This document shows positions 1 through 11,626 of a DNA stretch of 64,000 nucleotides, one piece after another. The position numbers and the translations under genes were made by a program. Positions within the stretch are counted from its first letter, which is position 1, and each line of letters starts with the position of its first letter. The notes under the pieces were generated by a model that was not told the DNA's origin, ran no database searches, and worked only from the letters and a program-made list of their open reading frames with translations. Origin of the DNA: Lepiota brunneoincarnata (Eukaryota > Basidiomycota > Agaricomycetes > Agaricales > Agaricaceae); assembly GCA_023014365.1 (NCBI GenBank), contig JAEBUN010000001.1:1-64000 (forward strand), given 5' to 3'.

Positions 1-1322
1 TTCAAGGGTCAAATCATCAATCGCTTTACAATCATCTATGGAATGTTGATAACAAGGTCAACCTTATGTTTGTTAAGATCAATGCCACATGAAACTCGTC
101 GAAACCGAACCGGGTTAAAGAAATAATTCATTAACCTGGCATGTCTCCGCCGCTGTGTAAGTACCCCAAGTCATACCAACAATGGAATAGAACTACATGG
201 CTATTTTATTTTACATCTGAAACCCCGTCTACCCTCCCTTATCCACAGTGCGTTACCCCACGCGGCTCGGAACCGGGGGGCCGAATTTACCCGCAATGAT
301 AGTACCCGCGCTGGGCCGTAACTAATAAAAAGTTAGGAACCAGAGTCCGGGCAGGTTCGTGCGTGGCCCTATTGGTATATCGATGCCATAATCCCCAGTT
401 ACCGCTTGTTATTGCAATGCTCCCAAGCCGGAACAACTATCGCTGACACGACCACGCTCCAGGCCGATTGCCCGGACCAGCTTAACTATTACACCTCTTA
501 ACTCCCCTCCAAGGGGTTGTCCTTATTATTCTTTCAGCCGTCATCGAGGGTATAACCAGAGTAGTAGTTGTTTGCCTTCCTCCAATTCTGGTTGAAATTG
601 GAGATGAAACTAGAGCCTGGAGTGGATCTGGTGGACCTCTGGAACCCTCCGACATTCTGACGGCCCAAACTTCGTCTGACCTATGGCAGAGCGGCATATG
701 GAGACATTGAGCGATTGAACAGATTCCAGCAGGCTCCAGCGGGAAAAATAGTATATCAGTACCAGAACGTTACCGGGACCAACGGGCGACGTTCAAGTTG
801 TTGGGCTAGTTGTCTGCAAAGGAACTTGAGGTGGACCGCCGTGCTTTTTCTACCCGTATAAGACAGACATCGGGCGTCGTCACCCGGGAGTCTCAATGCT
901 CATAGGCCCAGGAGAGCGAATTCTCGATTGCGTAGCCCAGTATCTTCATAACCTGTCTTCCCCAAATCCATCTTCCCACTTACATTGAGTCGTCTTGTAT
1001 CTTGACGGGAGTTCCCGAGTCTGTCCCACCGCGGGTACTATATTTGGGGTGAAACGCTTCATCTCCCAACAGCGTTAGTTCTGTGTAGTGCTGATATACA
1101 ACAGCCTCCTTGTTCTTCGATGGTAATCCGACCCCCAATCAGCTCCCGGTCTATCTCGCTTGCAGTTACAGCTTTGCAGATCCAAACCATCACTTAGGCG
1201 ATGCATTGTGACAACATATTCTTTCCATCTTTCACATGCGTATATGGGTATACCCCAAGTGCGCGTTCCCTCATAACCAGGCTGATCCTTTGTACATTTC
1301 TAGCCAGCACAGATCCCATTCG
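1..1322. other. Gene-poor left edge, nothing recognised
   Basis: No reading frame here shows family resemblance, and candidate splice sites do not join into a coherent protein. It may be intergenic DNA or decayed sequence upstream of the first DUF6534 gene. I see no RNA gene or repeat. Confidence 0.4.
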
Positions 1323-3154
1323 ATGAATTCAAGCTTGCGCAATGTTATCGAGCCCACCATTGGGTCATGGTTAATCGGCGCCATGGCATCTATCGGGTAA
1401 TTCTATGTCGTATGACGCAACTCCAACAACTCTCATTTTCTTATATACAGTTTTCTCGGCGTTACGACGTTGCAATGTTGGATATATTATTCCAGATCCC
1501 CAAGAGACAGTGTTTACTTAAAGGCTCTTGTATGCTGACCCTCGCCGCTTCAAACTGGCCTATCGCTGATGTTTTTTTTCAGGTACTGTTACTATGGTGT
1601 GTTAGTGACTGGACTGAAGCCTCAACATGATCGTTGAATGTCGGTAGGTGTCTGGAAGTTTCTCGCACCGCAGTGTGCGCCTATGGAGGATATTACTATG
1701 CTGTTCAACACTGGGGAGATATTCTGTCTCTCACTTCGAAGCCAAATTGGTAAGTCTCAAGCGGGCTCGCATAACTAGGTACTGATCTGAATACAGGAGC
1801 TTTCCGGTGAATAGAACACATTCGCTCGTGCGCATTATAGTGTTTGATAATCCCCCCCCCCTTGCTTAAGGCAATGGTGCCTTTCACGGTAAGCCTGCTA
1901 TCGCCGCCACAACGCCCAGGAGCCGACCTAATCGTGATGTAGGCTCCGATAGGATTACTAGTCCAATCGTTCTTTGCCCGCCAAGTCTGGAGCAGTACGT
2001 TCCTACCCGCGCCCTTATCTCTGGTTGAGAAGTTCATAGGATGCTCTAGTAACCAAGGGGTCGCATCGCATTCTCTTCTACATAATCGTATGTTCAAACT
2101 TTGTGACCCCAAGTCGTGCTATAGTAACGATTCCTGGATTAGGTTGTCTTCTCCATAGGTGACTTTGGTGAGTGAGATTTCGGTCTATTTTTTGATGGAA
2201 CCATGATCGAGACCTCCTTGGAGCATTCGGTATTGGTGAGTATTCCGGCACTGGCCAGACCCCGGCAATTTGAGGACTCACATTCTACATTTCAGCATTA
2301 TTCGTTGTCGCGTGAGGCTCCCATCCCTGTCAAAAAACTCCTTGCTGAGAAAAATCATCAGCGTGTTGCAGAAATCCTTCGTCAGAATTGCATCCGAAAC
2401 CTTGCGTGTACGTGCGTGGTCTTTGAACCATCACAAAACCGACATGAACCGCTGTTACTACTAGCATATCGCCACCGCCGCACTAGGGTGCGCTATCATC
2501 ACAGATTGGACCATCACCGGGTCGTTGGTACATTTCCTTCAAAAGAACAAGACTGAAAGGTATGGAGGATATTGTGATGGATCCCATCTCGAGATTCTCA
2601 ATGGTTCTAACCTGAAGGTCCCGCACCTTTGTGCAGACTTGCATACTCTACTCCGTCAATTTTGGCCTCTTAATCAGGTTCGCATGCTCTTGCCTAGTAG
2701 TGACCAGTGCGCTCACAACTTCATTTTTCGTCAGCCTCACAGACCTTGCCATGCTGATTATTGTGAGCGACTTAGTGTGATTCCCCTATGTGCCAGCTCT
2801 GGCTTATGCCATCCTGCCAAGAATAACGTTCCCTGGACTGGACCCAACCTCTATCAGCTAGGCTTATACGAGGTACTCGGAAACTGTAAGTGCATTGTTT
2901 TGAAACTGGCATCAATCTGATGGTTCGAACATTCCTATAGTTTACGCTAACTGTATGCTCGCATTGTGCGCTCTTTTGCACCCAACTCGATCCTTCTCAC
3001 TTCTGATATTTGCTATAATCTTTCCAGTCTCAATGCTCGTGGTGTGGCCATTGAACATTATCACGCCCATAATCCTCACCCGACCTCGATCAACGAAGCA
3101 TCTACACGTTTCCGTTCAGTTGAAGGCGACTATCGAGTATGTCTGACTGCTTGA
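1323..3154 (+). CDS. DUF6534-type multi-pass membrane protein A
   Basis: Putative integral membrane protein of the Agaricomycete DUF6534 family; function unknown. My exon model is 1323-1396, 1451-1529, 1583-1596, 1648-1749, 1797-1839, 1943-1994, 2050-2087, 2143-2167, about 2372-2415, 2465-2559, 2618-2677, 2735-2762, 2822-2885, 2941-2965 and 3028-3154. It gives the family's order of segments: IGSWLIGAMASIG, GVTTLQCWIYY, GGYYYAVQHWGDIL, LLVQSFFARQVW, ATAALGCAIITDW, LYSVNFGLLI, a YANCMLA segment and a polar tail starting LNARG. Several helices are hydrophobic. The paralog at 7579-9293 has the same exon pattern, including a 14-nt exon and exons of 79 and 102 nt, which supports both models. The weak point is 2168-2371, where the exon between GDF and the ATAAL segment is uncertain. 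No frame-breaking stop is required. Confidence 0.7.
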
Positions 3155-3185
3155 TTGCACCATCTTCTTGATTGCACCATCTTAT
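3151..3185. repeat. Tandem 17-bp duplication after the stop codon
   Basis: The unit cttgattgcaccatctt occurs twice back to back, beginning at the stop codon of the DUF6534 gene. It is a simple local duplication in the 3' region. Confidence 0.7.
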
Positions 3186-3656
3186 AAATGTTGTTTCAGG
3201 CCTATACATCAGATAACCACGCATCCGCTTGACCTGATGGCACTAGTGATTTCCGGCTTCCGTTAACCCAGGTATTGGGTCCTACCGCAAGGGATGTAGT
3301 GCATTTGCTGCACTGGTTCTGTAAATTAATGAAGACGATTAGACATGCTGATAAACGACTTGTAAATAAATCCTATGACTACTGCTACTGATATCTGAAC
3401 GGGCACACCACGTCAAAGGAGATGCACTTACGGGTAAGGGAATGATGAGAGTGCTGATTAATACAACTGAGGATGAAAATAAGTAACACAAGGATGGTTG
3501 TGCCGGCGAGGTGCTAGAGGATAGGCGGTTAAACGAGGGGAGTTGAAATAATACGGGAAGGTGAGGAACATGGCAGGAAGGAGTGATGGAACCACTTGAA
3601 AGCGACTGAAGATGGAACAAGGCGAAATATGAAACCACGCTATCCGTCGAAGCAGC
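3155..3656. other. Convergent intergenic region
   Basis: This lies between the stops of two convergent genes and should hold both 3' ends. Small open frames are present on both strands but resemble nothing I know. Confidence 0.5.
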
Positions 3657-5341
3657 TCATAGCCGTCCAACGGGCGTTTCGGGTCGGGAAGCCATTCTTC
3701 TCCACCACTCCTTTACACGACCGCCTCCAAGGCCCCTGGGCTCTGAACTACTTTGCGAGTGTTGGGAGTGTGTACTCCTCGACATGGCACCCGAGCTACC
3801 ACTGCTGCTCTCCGTGCTATAAACCGACGCCACTTCTTCCTGCTTCACGGATTCCGAGCGCACATCTAAATTCGTGCGGAAGCCCAGCTCCATATCTCTA
3901 TCTCCGCTCTTGGCCCTAGATGGTGGCACTGACGGTACAAAAATCGTGAAGGGGCTCTCACACCTCTTTTCGTTGGTCCTGACAGGGTTGAATATTGCCT
4001 CGATCAGGGTCTCGGTTGTCTTCGTTCCGTATGCTGATGGAAGGCGCTCAACATCAAACGCGGGCGCCTCGGTATCAGAATCGCTGCCGTCACCATCACT
4101 TTCGTAGTCGTCACGCGGATTGAGTGGATGCGTTGACCAGGAACGTTTGTTAGCGCGCCTGATACCAAACAAATCCAATTCGAGTTCTTCCTGGTCTCGA
4201 TAAGGTCCATACATGTCGACGCCGTGGGCAACCTGGCCCCGGGTTCGACTGAGCTCCTCCTCCAAGTAGCCTGCTAGCCCGTTTAGAATCTCTCCCTTGG
4301 GCAGCGGCGGCGCAGTGTATTTGGTTTCGCCGGATATATAGTCCAATTCAATAGTCAACTGAGGGTAATGAGAACAAAGTTGACGAGGAAATCCAACGGA
4401 CGCACCTTGAGTGTGGCATTCGTCCTACTCTCCCTGAGGAGGTAACGCCTCTCAACGGGCCCTCGTCCGACGTATTCTGAGAGGTTGATGTAAACAGCGC
4501 CCAGACGTGGATTTTGGGGATTCCCCATGGAATCATCATGTTTAACGCGTTGCATAACGACGAGTTTAAGGGGACAAGGTAGCAGATAGCCCGTGTCACG
4601 CTCAACGTCAAATCGAATGACTGTAAACAAGGACTGATTCCAATGGACTGAATGGTCCTTGAGCTCCAAGTAGGATGTACTGCCGCGGGAAGGCGTGTTT
4701 GAAGCCAGAAAGGCGGGGTTGTCTGGGTATGATGAGAATGTAGGGGTTGGGGTGGTGGTGGAAGTAAGTGTGGTATCGGCGCTCACAGTAGGGAGGTGAA
4801 GAGTCGTGCGAGATACATTTGCGCTATTGGATGAAAATGGAGATGGGGAATGAGGAGAGATGGGCTCGGGCTGCACGCTTTGACTGGAGGTTGTGTGGTA
4901 GGCGGCTTGCAGAGTGGGTATGCCAAAAGAGCTGGAGGAGGAACTGGAGAAGGAGGGAATGCGAGAACTGCTTGAGGGATCTCGTTCACTGCCGGAAATA
5001 AGCACGGAGGGAACTGGGGCAACGGTGGTAGGGCCATTGTCAAGACTGTCTTTTGAGTGGTCTCCAGCTTTTGATCTTGTCCTGACGATGCTTAAGAGAC
5101 CGTGACGAGCACCGGGGAGGGGACGGGTATTTTTGAACTTCCAGCGGACAGAAAATTCGCCGCTGACGAAGGGGATGTTGTGAATTTGGTGGATGTGTAC
5201 GCGGACACGGAAATAGGAGTGTTTGGGAATGAGCTGGTTTATCTGCGCGCGGAAGCCATGGGGATTGGAAGGAGTGGGAGGGTCATGGATATTTGACGAG
5301 CTGGGCCTGTGCTTGAGGAGAAGTGGATTAGGCGGGGGCAT
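3657..5341 (-). CDS. NT-C2 (EEIG1/EHBP1-type C2) domain protein
   Basis: Two exons, complement(4406-5341, 3657-4358), separated by a 47-nt GTGCGT...CTCAG intron, encode about 545 residues. Residues about 30-75 (FRVRVHIHQIHNIPFVSGEF, then WKF) and about 205-330 (SVHWNQSLFTVIRFDVERD, LKLVVMQRVKHDD, LGAVYINLSEYVG, YLLRESRTNATLK, LTIELDYISGE) form an N-terminal C2 domain of the EEIG1/EHBP1 type. A Ser/Pro-rich insert of roughly 120 residues splits it. The C-terminus is acidic and Ser-rich, ending in a basic Trp-containing patch (RVKEWWRRMAS). Such domains bind membranes or other proteins in membrane trafficking and cytoskeletal links; the cellular role here is inferred. The start lies 121 bp from the divergent GWT1 start. 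Confidence 0.75.
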
Positions 5342-5462
5342 GGATGGAGGCGGGTAGAGGGGGAGTCATGGGGAAGAATGAAAACACCTGCCCCAATTAG
5401 GGTGGACATACAAGAAAACAACATACGACGGCGTTTGCCGAGAGCACACAACAACGTCAGCG
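5342..5462. promoter_or_regulatory. Divergent promoter, NT-C2 gene / GWT1
   Basis: Only 121 bp separate the two start codons, so both promoters and 5' UTRs must share this stretch or extend into the neighbouring gene. No clear TATA box is visible. Confidence 0.5.
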
Positions 5463-7300
5463 ATGAGCAGCTACAAATCGGAAAAAGTCTCTTTTGTGTC
5501 TGGAACAGCAGGCTCTTCTGTTCACCATGTCAATTCTTTATCTCTCGTTGCTCTTGTGAGTACACACATGCACATACATACACCGTCCCATCTCATAACC
5601 CACTAGGCATCCGTTGCACTCTACGCGTCGCTGAGTACTCGGCTCTCGTCAACTCGCAGCCGTGGGTTTCTCGTGCAATGGGCTCTACTGGTCTTGCCTC
5701 TGCTGCTCTCCATGACCCTTTTTGCCACCGCACCCTCCACCCTCTCCGCTCTCTTGGCCACACCAACCGTTTTTGTTCTCTTCCTACCCCGTCGGGATGT
5801 TGCTTCCCCGCTTCCGTCAAGACGCCCAACCCTAAGTGCTGGGAGGAACAGATTCCCATTTCTACCATCACTCACGATATACCGAGCCCACATGATGCTT
5901 ATGACCGTTCTTGCCATCCTTGCCGTCGATTTTCCTGTATTCCCGCGCATGCTGGCTAAATGCGAAACCTTCGGAGCATCCCTGGTACGTCTTTGCTCTA
6001 TCCATACTTTGGCTGTTCTCAGGCACTGAACCCCTTCTCCCGTAGATGGACCTTGGTGTGGGTTCTTTCGTGTTTTCCCAAGGCTTGGTTTCCGCCATTC
6101 CCTTTATATCCCAACCTTCACACCTTCTTGAGCCCACATCCCTAAAACTGGTCAAAACCATCCGCAAGTCACTGCCTATTCTCATCCTAGGCTTGATCCG
6201 TGTCTTGCTCGTGAAGGGAACTGACTACCCCGTAAGTGAATACTTCCAAAACCATTCAACACTGACCAACTGCCGACAGGAACACGTTACTGAATATGGT
6301 GCTCACTGGAACTTCTTTCTTACTCTTGCTCTAGTTCCGATCTTCCAAGTCATACTTCATCCTGTTTTGGCTAGATACCCCATTTCTCTTGTCGCCATCC
6401 TCGCCGCCATAGGTACTCCTTCCCCTCCTCTATCATCCCCCCCGATTTGAGACCCCATTCAGGCCAACAGATCCTGCTGACCCAGTTCGGCCTCCAATCC
6501 TACGTCTTGACCGGTTCTAGAAACAATGTCATTGGTGCGAACAGAGAAGGAATCATCTCTCTTCCGGGCTATTTCGTCATCCACCTGCTTGGCCTATCTG
6601 TAGGAACAATCATTCTCCCTCATTCTCCATCCTACTTCCGTCGACATCAAAATGGTATCGCTGTGTACAGAAAAACAGGAATAAAACCCAAAGAGTTTGA
6701 CGATCCCCCTGACGTTCACTATCGACAAGTCAATAAAACGGCTGCAGAGTTATTCTCCTATTCCTCCTTATGGTGGATCTTCCTTTTTCTCGTTAAAACT
6801 CTCCGTATTGGTGGAACCTGGGGCCCTGAGGGTGGGATTTCGCGACGAATGGTGCGCATCACGTCCTTCATGTCACTTTTAGGCCTGCAAACCATGGGTT
6901 TCAGGTCAATTTACCATACATACTCTGGACGGCGGCTTTTAATACGTCCTTCCTTCTTGGGTACCTAGTCCTTTTCGATATATTTTTCTACCCCCAGCCC
7001 GCACCGCGCAAGAAAGAGCCGAATCCACCACGTTCCGTCGAGGTTGACAACACCCCTTCCTTATTCTCAGCCATCAACAGACACAGCCTAACTGTATTTC
7101 TATTGGTGAGGCACCAATACCCTGTATATACATATCCACAGCACTGACACATTCACCAGGCGAATTTGCTGACCGGTGGCGTAAACCTCAGCATTTCCAC
7201 CATCTATACCTCCGACTTTTGGGCGATGTCGATACTTGCTCTTTACAGTATGATTTTATGTGGTATCGCTTGGAAATTGGAACGAAGGAAGGGTAAATAA
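5463..7300 (+). CDS. GWT1: GPI-anchored wall transfer protein 1 (inositol acyltransferase)
   Basis: ER membrane O-acyltransferase that adds an acyl chain (usually palmitoyl) to the inositol of glucosaminyl-PI in GPI-anchor synthesis. Exons 5463-5555, 5607-5984, 6046-6231, 6280-6412, 6463-6851, 6905-7105 and 7160-7300 stay in frame and give 506 residues, close to yeast Gwt1 (490). Family landmarks are the start [42 protein letters not shown], a [13 protein letters not shown] segment, LWWIFLF and a C-terminal GGVNLSIST. About 13 hydrophobic segments are spread over the protein. Exon 3 is fixed by the family motif starting MDLG, so the acceptor cgtag at 6045 was chosen over the ctcag 23 nt upstream. 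Convergent with DUF6534 gene B. Confidence 0.93.
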
Positions 7301-7578
7301 TATTACAGCCATTAAATATAAGACAATAAACAGCTTGCTTTTAAAGGAATGGATCAAAATAATTTTCAAACCGCCTCCCCGACGGAATCATAAGTGGGTT
7401 CTGCCTTGACGGGCGAATTTTGGGCCAACATCTACAACAGTGAGATCAGTAGGCCGCATCAAAAAGTCAACATCTCGACATCAAAATACCTGACAAGTCC
7501 AAACTGGTCTCGAGATGCAGGTTGCCTGGTCACCCTGAACCAATCACCCATTGGTCAACTGACACGTTTGCATATACA

Positions 7579-9293
7579 TCAGCAAGTGAACAACGGCACC
7601 TGGACCTGGACCAAGCTTTGATGCGCATCGATGCTAGCAATCATACTTGACCTGACATGTGGATGTGTTGGGACGGTACGTGGATTCCCTAGTTCTTCCG
7701 TTACCATACTTCTCGCATTTAAGCTTGTCATTGAATGAGCAGTATTTTTTTATTCTTTTTTCGCATCCACTTACCATGCGAGGAACGAATTAGCATATAC
7801 TAGAAAGAAGTCAGAATGGCATGTTCCCGGACAATTATCAGCACTTACAGTTGCCCACTACCTCGAAAACAGCGAGCTGGTAGAAATTGAGTATCGGCCA
7901 GGAGACGTTTGTCTGGAATGAATTGAAGATCAGCCACAGAAAACGGATTACAAGGTCGGTTTACAAGTACTAGGACAACGACATCCGCAAGGCTGTGTTT
8001 GAAGGGTTGGAAAGAAGAATGGGAGTTGGAGATGATCAGCTGTACCTGGTCAGCAATCCCAAATTTACAGCATAGAATATCAGCTTTTTGACGAGGTTAC
8101 TGGTCCTATAAAGACATACAATGAGCACCTGGGAAGGGCTAGGCTGCTTAAGGCGTACCGAGGAAAATCAGATTTGTTCTCCTTGAGGAATCCCACAAGC
8201 GTCCCAGTGATCAACCAGTCAGCTCCGACGGCACAGCCTAGAGCGGCAGTTGCGAAGTGCTAAAGGGGAATTAGCATAATTCCTGGACACTGAGCACCGG
8301 ACCTGCCCGAGGTGTCCCCAAAAGAATTTTGAAATAGTCTGATTCTAAGGAACTTTTCCAGAATCAATCAGAAGCTCCCCGATAACCAAAAAAAAAAGTG
8401 GCCACTCACGCAGTCACATAGGCGCCTTCGGTGGATGGCATTTGAGTCTGCTCGCGCGGGTATGCTGATTCTCGTACCTGTTCCCATTGCAAAGTCCCCG
8501 AGTGCGAAAATAGCCTAAAATCAAGAGAGAATGTTGTCAGGATGTTCTTGCCGACGTGATTGTACTTACAATAGCTATGCAAAGGAAGTTCGCCCGCTGA
8601 TTTGTGACTGGGAGCCATAAAGTGTGTCAGGACGACCCAAAAAGAAAAACTTATTCAACCTACCTCTCCAGACTTTGTGAATGAAGAAGCCATGAACAAT
8701 CAGCTCAATCATATTCTAGAAAGAATGATGCATCAAGGATGAGGCGATGACGAGAGAAACTAACAGTCAGCATTATCATTAGCTTCATACTCCTGTGATG
8801 TTGCTCAATAGATCTGCCAAGAATAACCGTCTCCCTATACCTACCAAATTGGGTTTAGGAGGGACAAAATACTTCCCCAATGCTTCACAGCATAGTAGTA
8901 TCCCGCATGGATTGAGATGGCTGATCGGAGGAGTTCAAGAACCCTGCTAGACTTTCAGCAATACGACACAACAATGGCACCAGAGTTATCTACCATACTA
9001 AAGCAACCTGGGGGGGGGGTATTAAGTCTGGACGATGTGTGGACTGAGGGTGGACAGACCATCAACTTGAGGGTGACTGTGTCTTGCGGGTATTTGAGGA
9101 AATATAACCATGCCTGTACGGTGGTGACACCCGATAGCCTAATTTCAAAGCCTCAGGACATTCCGGCTTCGGGAAAGGGACAGGCTTACCCTACTGACGC
9201 TATGGCGCCGATAAAGAAGGCGCCGACTGTGGGTTCAAGGTCAATGGCTGGAGCCAGGGGTGAGGGGTCGGGGGTTTTGAACGGGATTGACAT
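7579..9293 (-). CDS. DUF6534-type multi-pass membrane protein B
   Basis: Paralog of the gene at 1323-3154. Exons I could fix are complement(9190-9293, 9060-9138, 8994-9007, 8845-8946); further exons run to the stop at 7579. Segments in order: TVGAFFIGAIASVG, GVTTVQAWLYF, HAGYYYAVKHWGSIL, ELIVHGFFIHKVW, AIFALGDFAMG, ATAALGCAVGADW, LIFYAVNLGLLTS, a TNVSWPILNFYQL region, YANSFLA, then a polar tail starting LNARS. Exon 2 (79 nt), exon 3 (14 nt) and exon 4 (102 nt) match the paralog exactly in length and phase. In exon 5, acceptor atcacag is needed because the upstream ggcag would create TGA. No disabling change is seen. Function unknown. Head to head with the 9513 gene, 219 bp apart. Confidence 0.72.
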
Positions 9294-9512
9294 CAGAGTT
9301 GGGGGGGCTGGTGGGCTAAAGGGACCTGCATCTTAAGGACCTTGTGTGATCAATGATGGGAGCCCAACGCGCGGTGAGATGGTTTGGATCAGAGGATCAG
9401 TTTGTTAGGTTGCATATGAGCTCCGGAAAGATATCTAAGAAGTCGCGGGTACCATGGAGTTCAGATGAGATGCAAATGCTATCTTATCTGATAAGTAAGT
9501 AAGTACACGTGC

Positions 9513-11076
9513 ATGGACCACGAGCCGTGCATTCTGCCGCTTCCCAACTCCCACCACCATTCGTACAGCTCGTACGGGACAACGATGGAGGACAGCATAA
9601 GCTCCAGTGCATCGACATTGAACGTTAACATTCATAGACGCCTCGCAGAACACTCCGTTGAGGCAACGCTGCCGTCAGCTTCAGTCTCGGTCGCGAACTC
9701 GCCGCACTCCAGTGCCTTACCTTCACCACCAGATAGTCCCTCATCCGGCTCAGTTTCATCTTTTCCCTCGGTCTCCTCTTCGTTCTTTTTTAGCTCTGCT
9801 GCTGCTAGTCCTCCTCATTCTCACCCACCTTCAGACCACCTCCCCGAATTAACCGAAGGTCTCATCATCCCTTCTCTCACCCTTCCTTCAGCCCTGAGGC
9901 GTCCCACACAATATGGCCAGACCATCGGGGACCTGAGACTGCTAGTTCTGGGCAACAAAACCGCTAATAAAAGCTTCCTCACGAACATTCTGTTAGAGGA
10001 CAACGAAGCTGTCGTGGAAATCGGCAATTGGGAGGACGCAGCATACGGCAGAGTCTTGTATGCTTCCACGGACTGGATTGAACATAAAGATGCCCACGGG
10101 TTAGATAGGCATGAACCTACTCGCAATATCGAGATTCTTGAACTCCCGGGCTATGACCATTCCAGTGATGTAAGGTGCATTACATTTATTTCCGACCCGC
10201 CTCTGATCAGCACCTCGGATTGCAGGGTATCGAACTCCTTCGAAACATTCAAGCGATCATCCACTCCCCCTTCCATACTCTTTCTGAGGTACTACATCCC
10301 GACTGCCAACCTTCGTCCCTCGTGGCCAACCTTCTCTCATCGTCTTCCACCCCGCTGTTCACAGCTATGGTGTTCTTGTTGCCATCTGGTGTGTTTTGAT
10401 TCATGTTCACATTGCCATGATTGAATTAGTTTCCTATATAGCTCCAACTACTGTTGATCGACTTCTGATAAATGAACTGGGTAGTCAAATACCTTTGATC
10501 ATGCTTCCGCGCCTGCATCCAAATCCCCGAGATCCGTCGCTTTCGGAGAAAAATTCCTCCTTTCGACCATCAACGGCGGTGGCGCTACGCTCTGGCCTCT
10601 TCAACTCTCCAGAAACCCTTTCGTTATTGCGCAATGAAGCCGCAGACCGCTACCTCAAATGGCGAGAGGTGGAGTGCGCAATAGCTCATGTCCAGTCGTC
10701 GTCTCGTCATGTACAACCCAAGAGATCTTCATGGGACAAAGAGAAATGGGAATCCGAGTACCTCACTTCTTTCTCCCATGATGTTGCGAAACGAACGCGG
10801 CATGCCACGATTACATCAGAACGAATAGCGCGGCTTGGCTTGAGCAAATCAGACGAATCAGATCTCTCATCCCATGATTCCTGTACTTCGCTCGACCCCC
10901 TCCACCTACCATCCTTATTCTTATTCTCGATATCTCTCCTTAATCCTCTTCGCACGCGCCTGCGCAGGTCTGTTCACGAATTTCTCGAATCATTTGGTTC
11001 TGAAGGGAGCATCGGGGCCGCTCTTCTCGGTGGATTCTGCATTGGACTGGGTATGGGGCTGTTGGCTAGATCATAG
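9513..11076 (+). CDS. Conserved fungal protein, P-loop-like, C-terminal membrane anchor
   Basis: I do not recognise the family with certainty. Exons 9513-10169, 10226-10388 and 10430-11076 give 488 residues; the second intron is only 41 nt. The first 130 residues are Ser/Pro-rich. Residues about 145-165 (LRLLVLGNKTANKS) look like a beta strand followed by a Walker A-like GxxxxxKS, but the loop is GNKTANKS rather than GxxxxGKS. Later segments (LFTAMVFLLPS, VSYIAPTTVDRLL, QIPLIMLPRL) fit a degenerate GTPase-like alpha/beta core. The last 20 residues (AALLGGFCIGLGMGLLARS) form one Gly-rich helix, suggesting a tail anchor. A septin- or Ras-like ancestor is possible but unproven. Confidence 0.65.
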
Positions 11077-11626
11077 CACTTCCACATCTGGTTATTCCTG
11101 GTTCCTTATCCACTCATTGTCCATTGTCCTTACCCAGTTTTTTGTCACCCTGATGGTGCTTGGCCATTTTAGCTCCTGGCTTCGATTCACGTCGCACGTT
11201 ATTATCCCCCCACGCATTCATTGATGTATTAACATACTTGTTCGTTTGGGTGCTCCGCTATCACAATTTACTAAATGCATCATGTCGCTCGCGATAGACG
11301 CCAGCTAGAATAAATTTGGTATTTGTCCGACATTCTATTAGTATCAAAATAGCCTGACGACAACCTTCAATCACACCACCGCGATACTGAGGGTGCACTG
11401 ACCTTACCCACTGTACTTGACGTTCGGGTAATGGACTCACGCTAACATGCCCACCTTTGGTGTGCTTCACTTATAGAATAATGTTTCTTTTTCTTTTCTC
11501 TTATCCAAGTTCTTGCACGCAACCATACTGTACTCGTACCATGCCGTCAGAATCCTTCGCTCAAGATTCGTCATACTCTCTGAAAATCTCTTTACACCAT
11601 ACGCCACGACAGTCACCCAGAAGCAG
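11077..11626. other. Convergent intergenic region
   Basis: It lies between convergent 3' ends. The open frames are short and unfamiliar, and no repeat or RNA gene is apparent. Confidence 0.4.

Noticed and set aside
1597..1647. In-frame TGA at 1628-1630 as evidence that DUF6534 gene A is a pseudogene
   Set aside because: A 51-nt intron (gtgtgt...ggtag) removes it and gives the same 14-nt exon as gene B.
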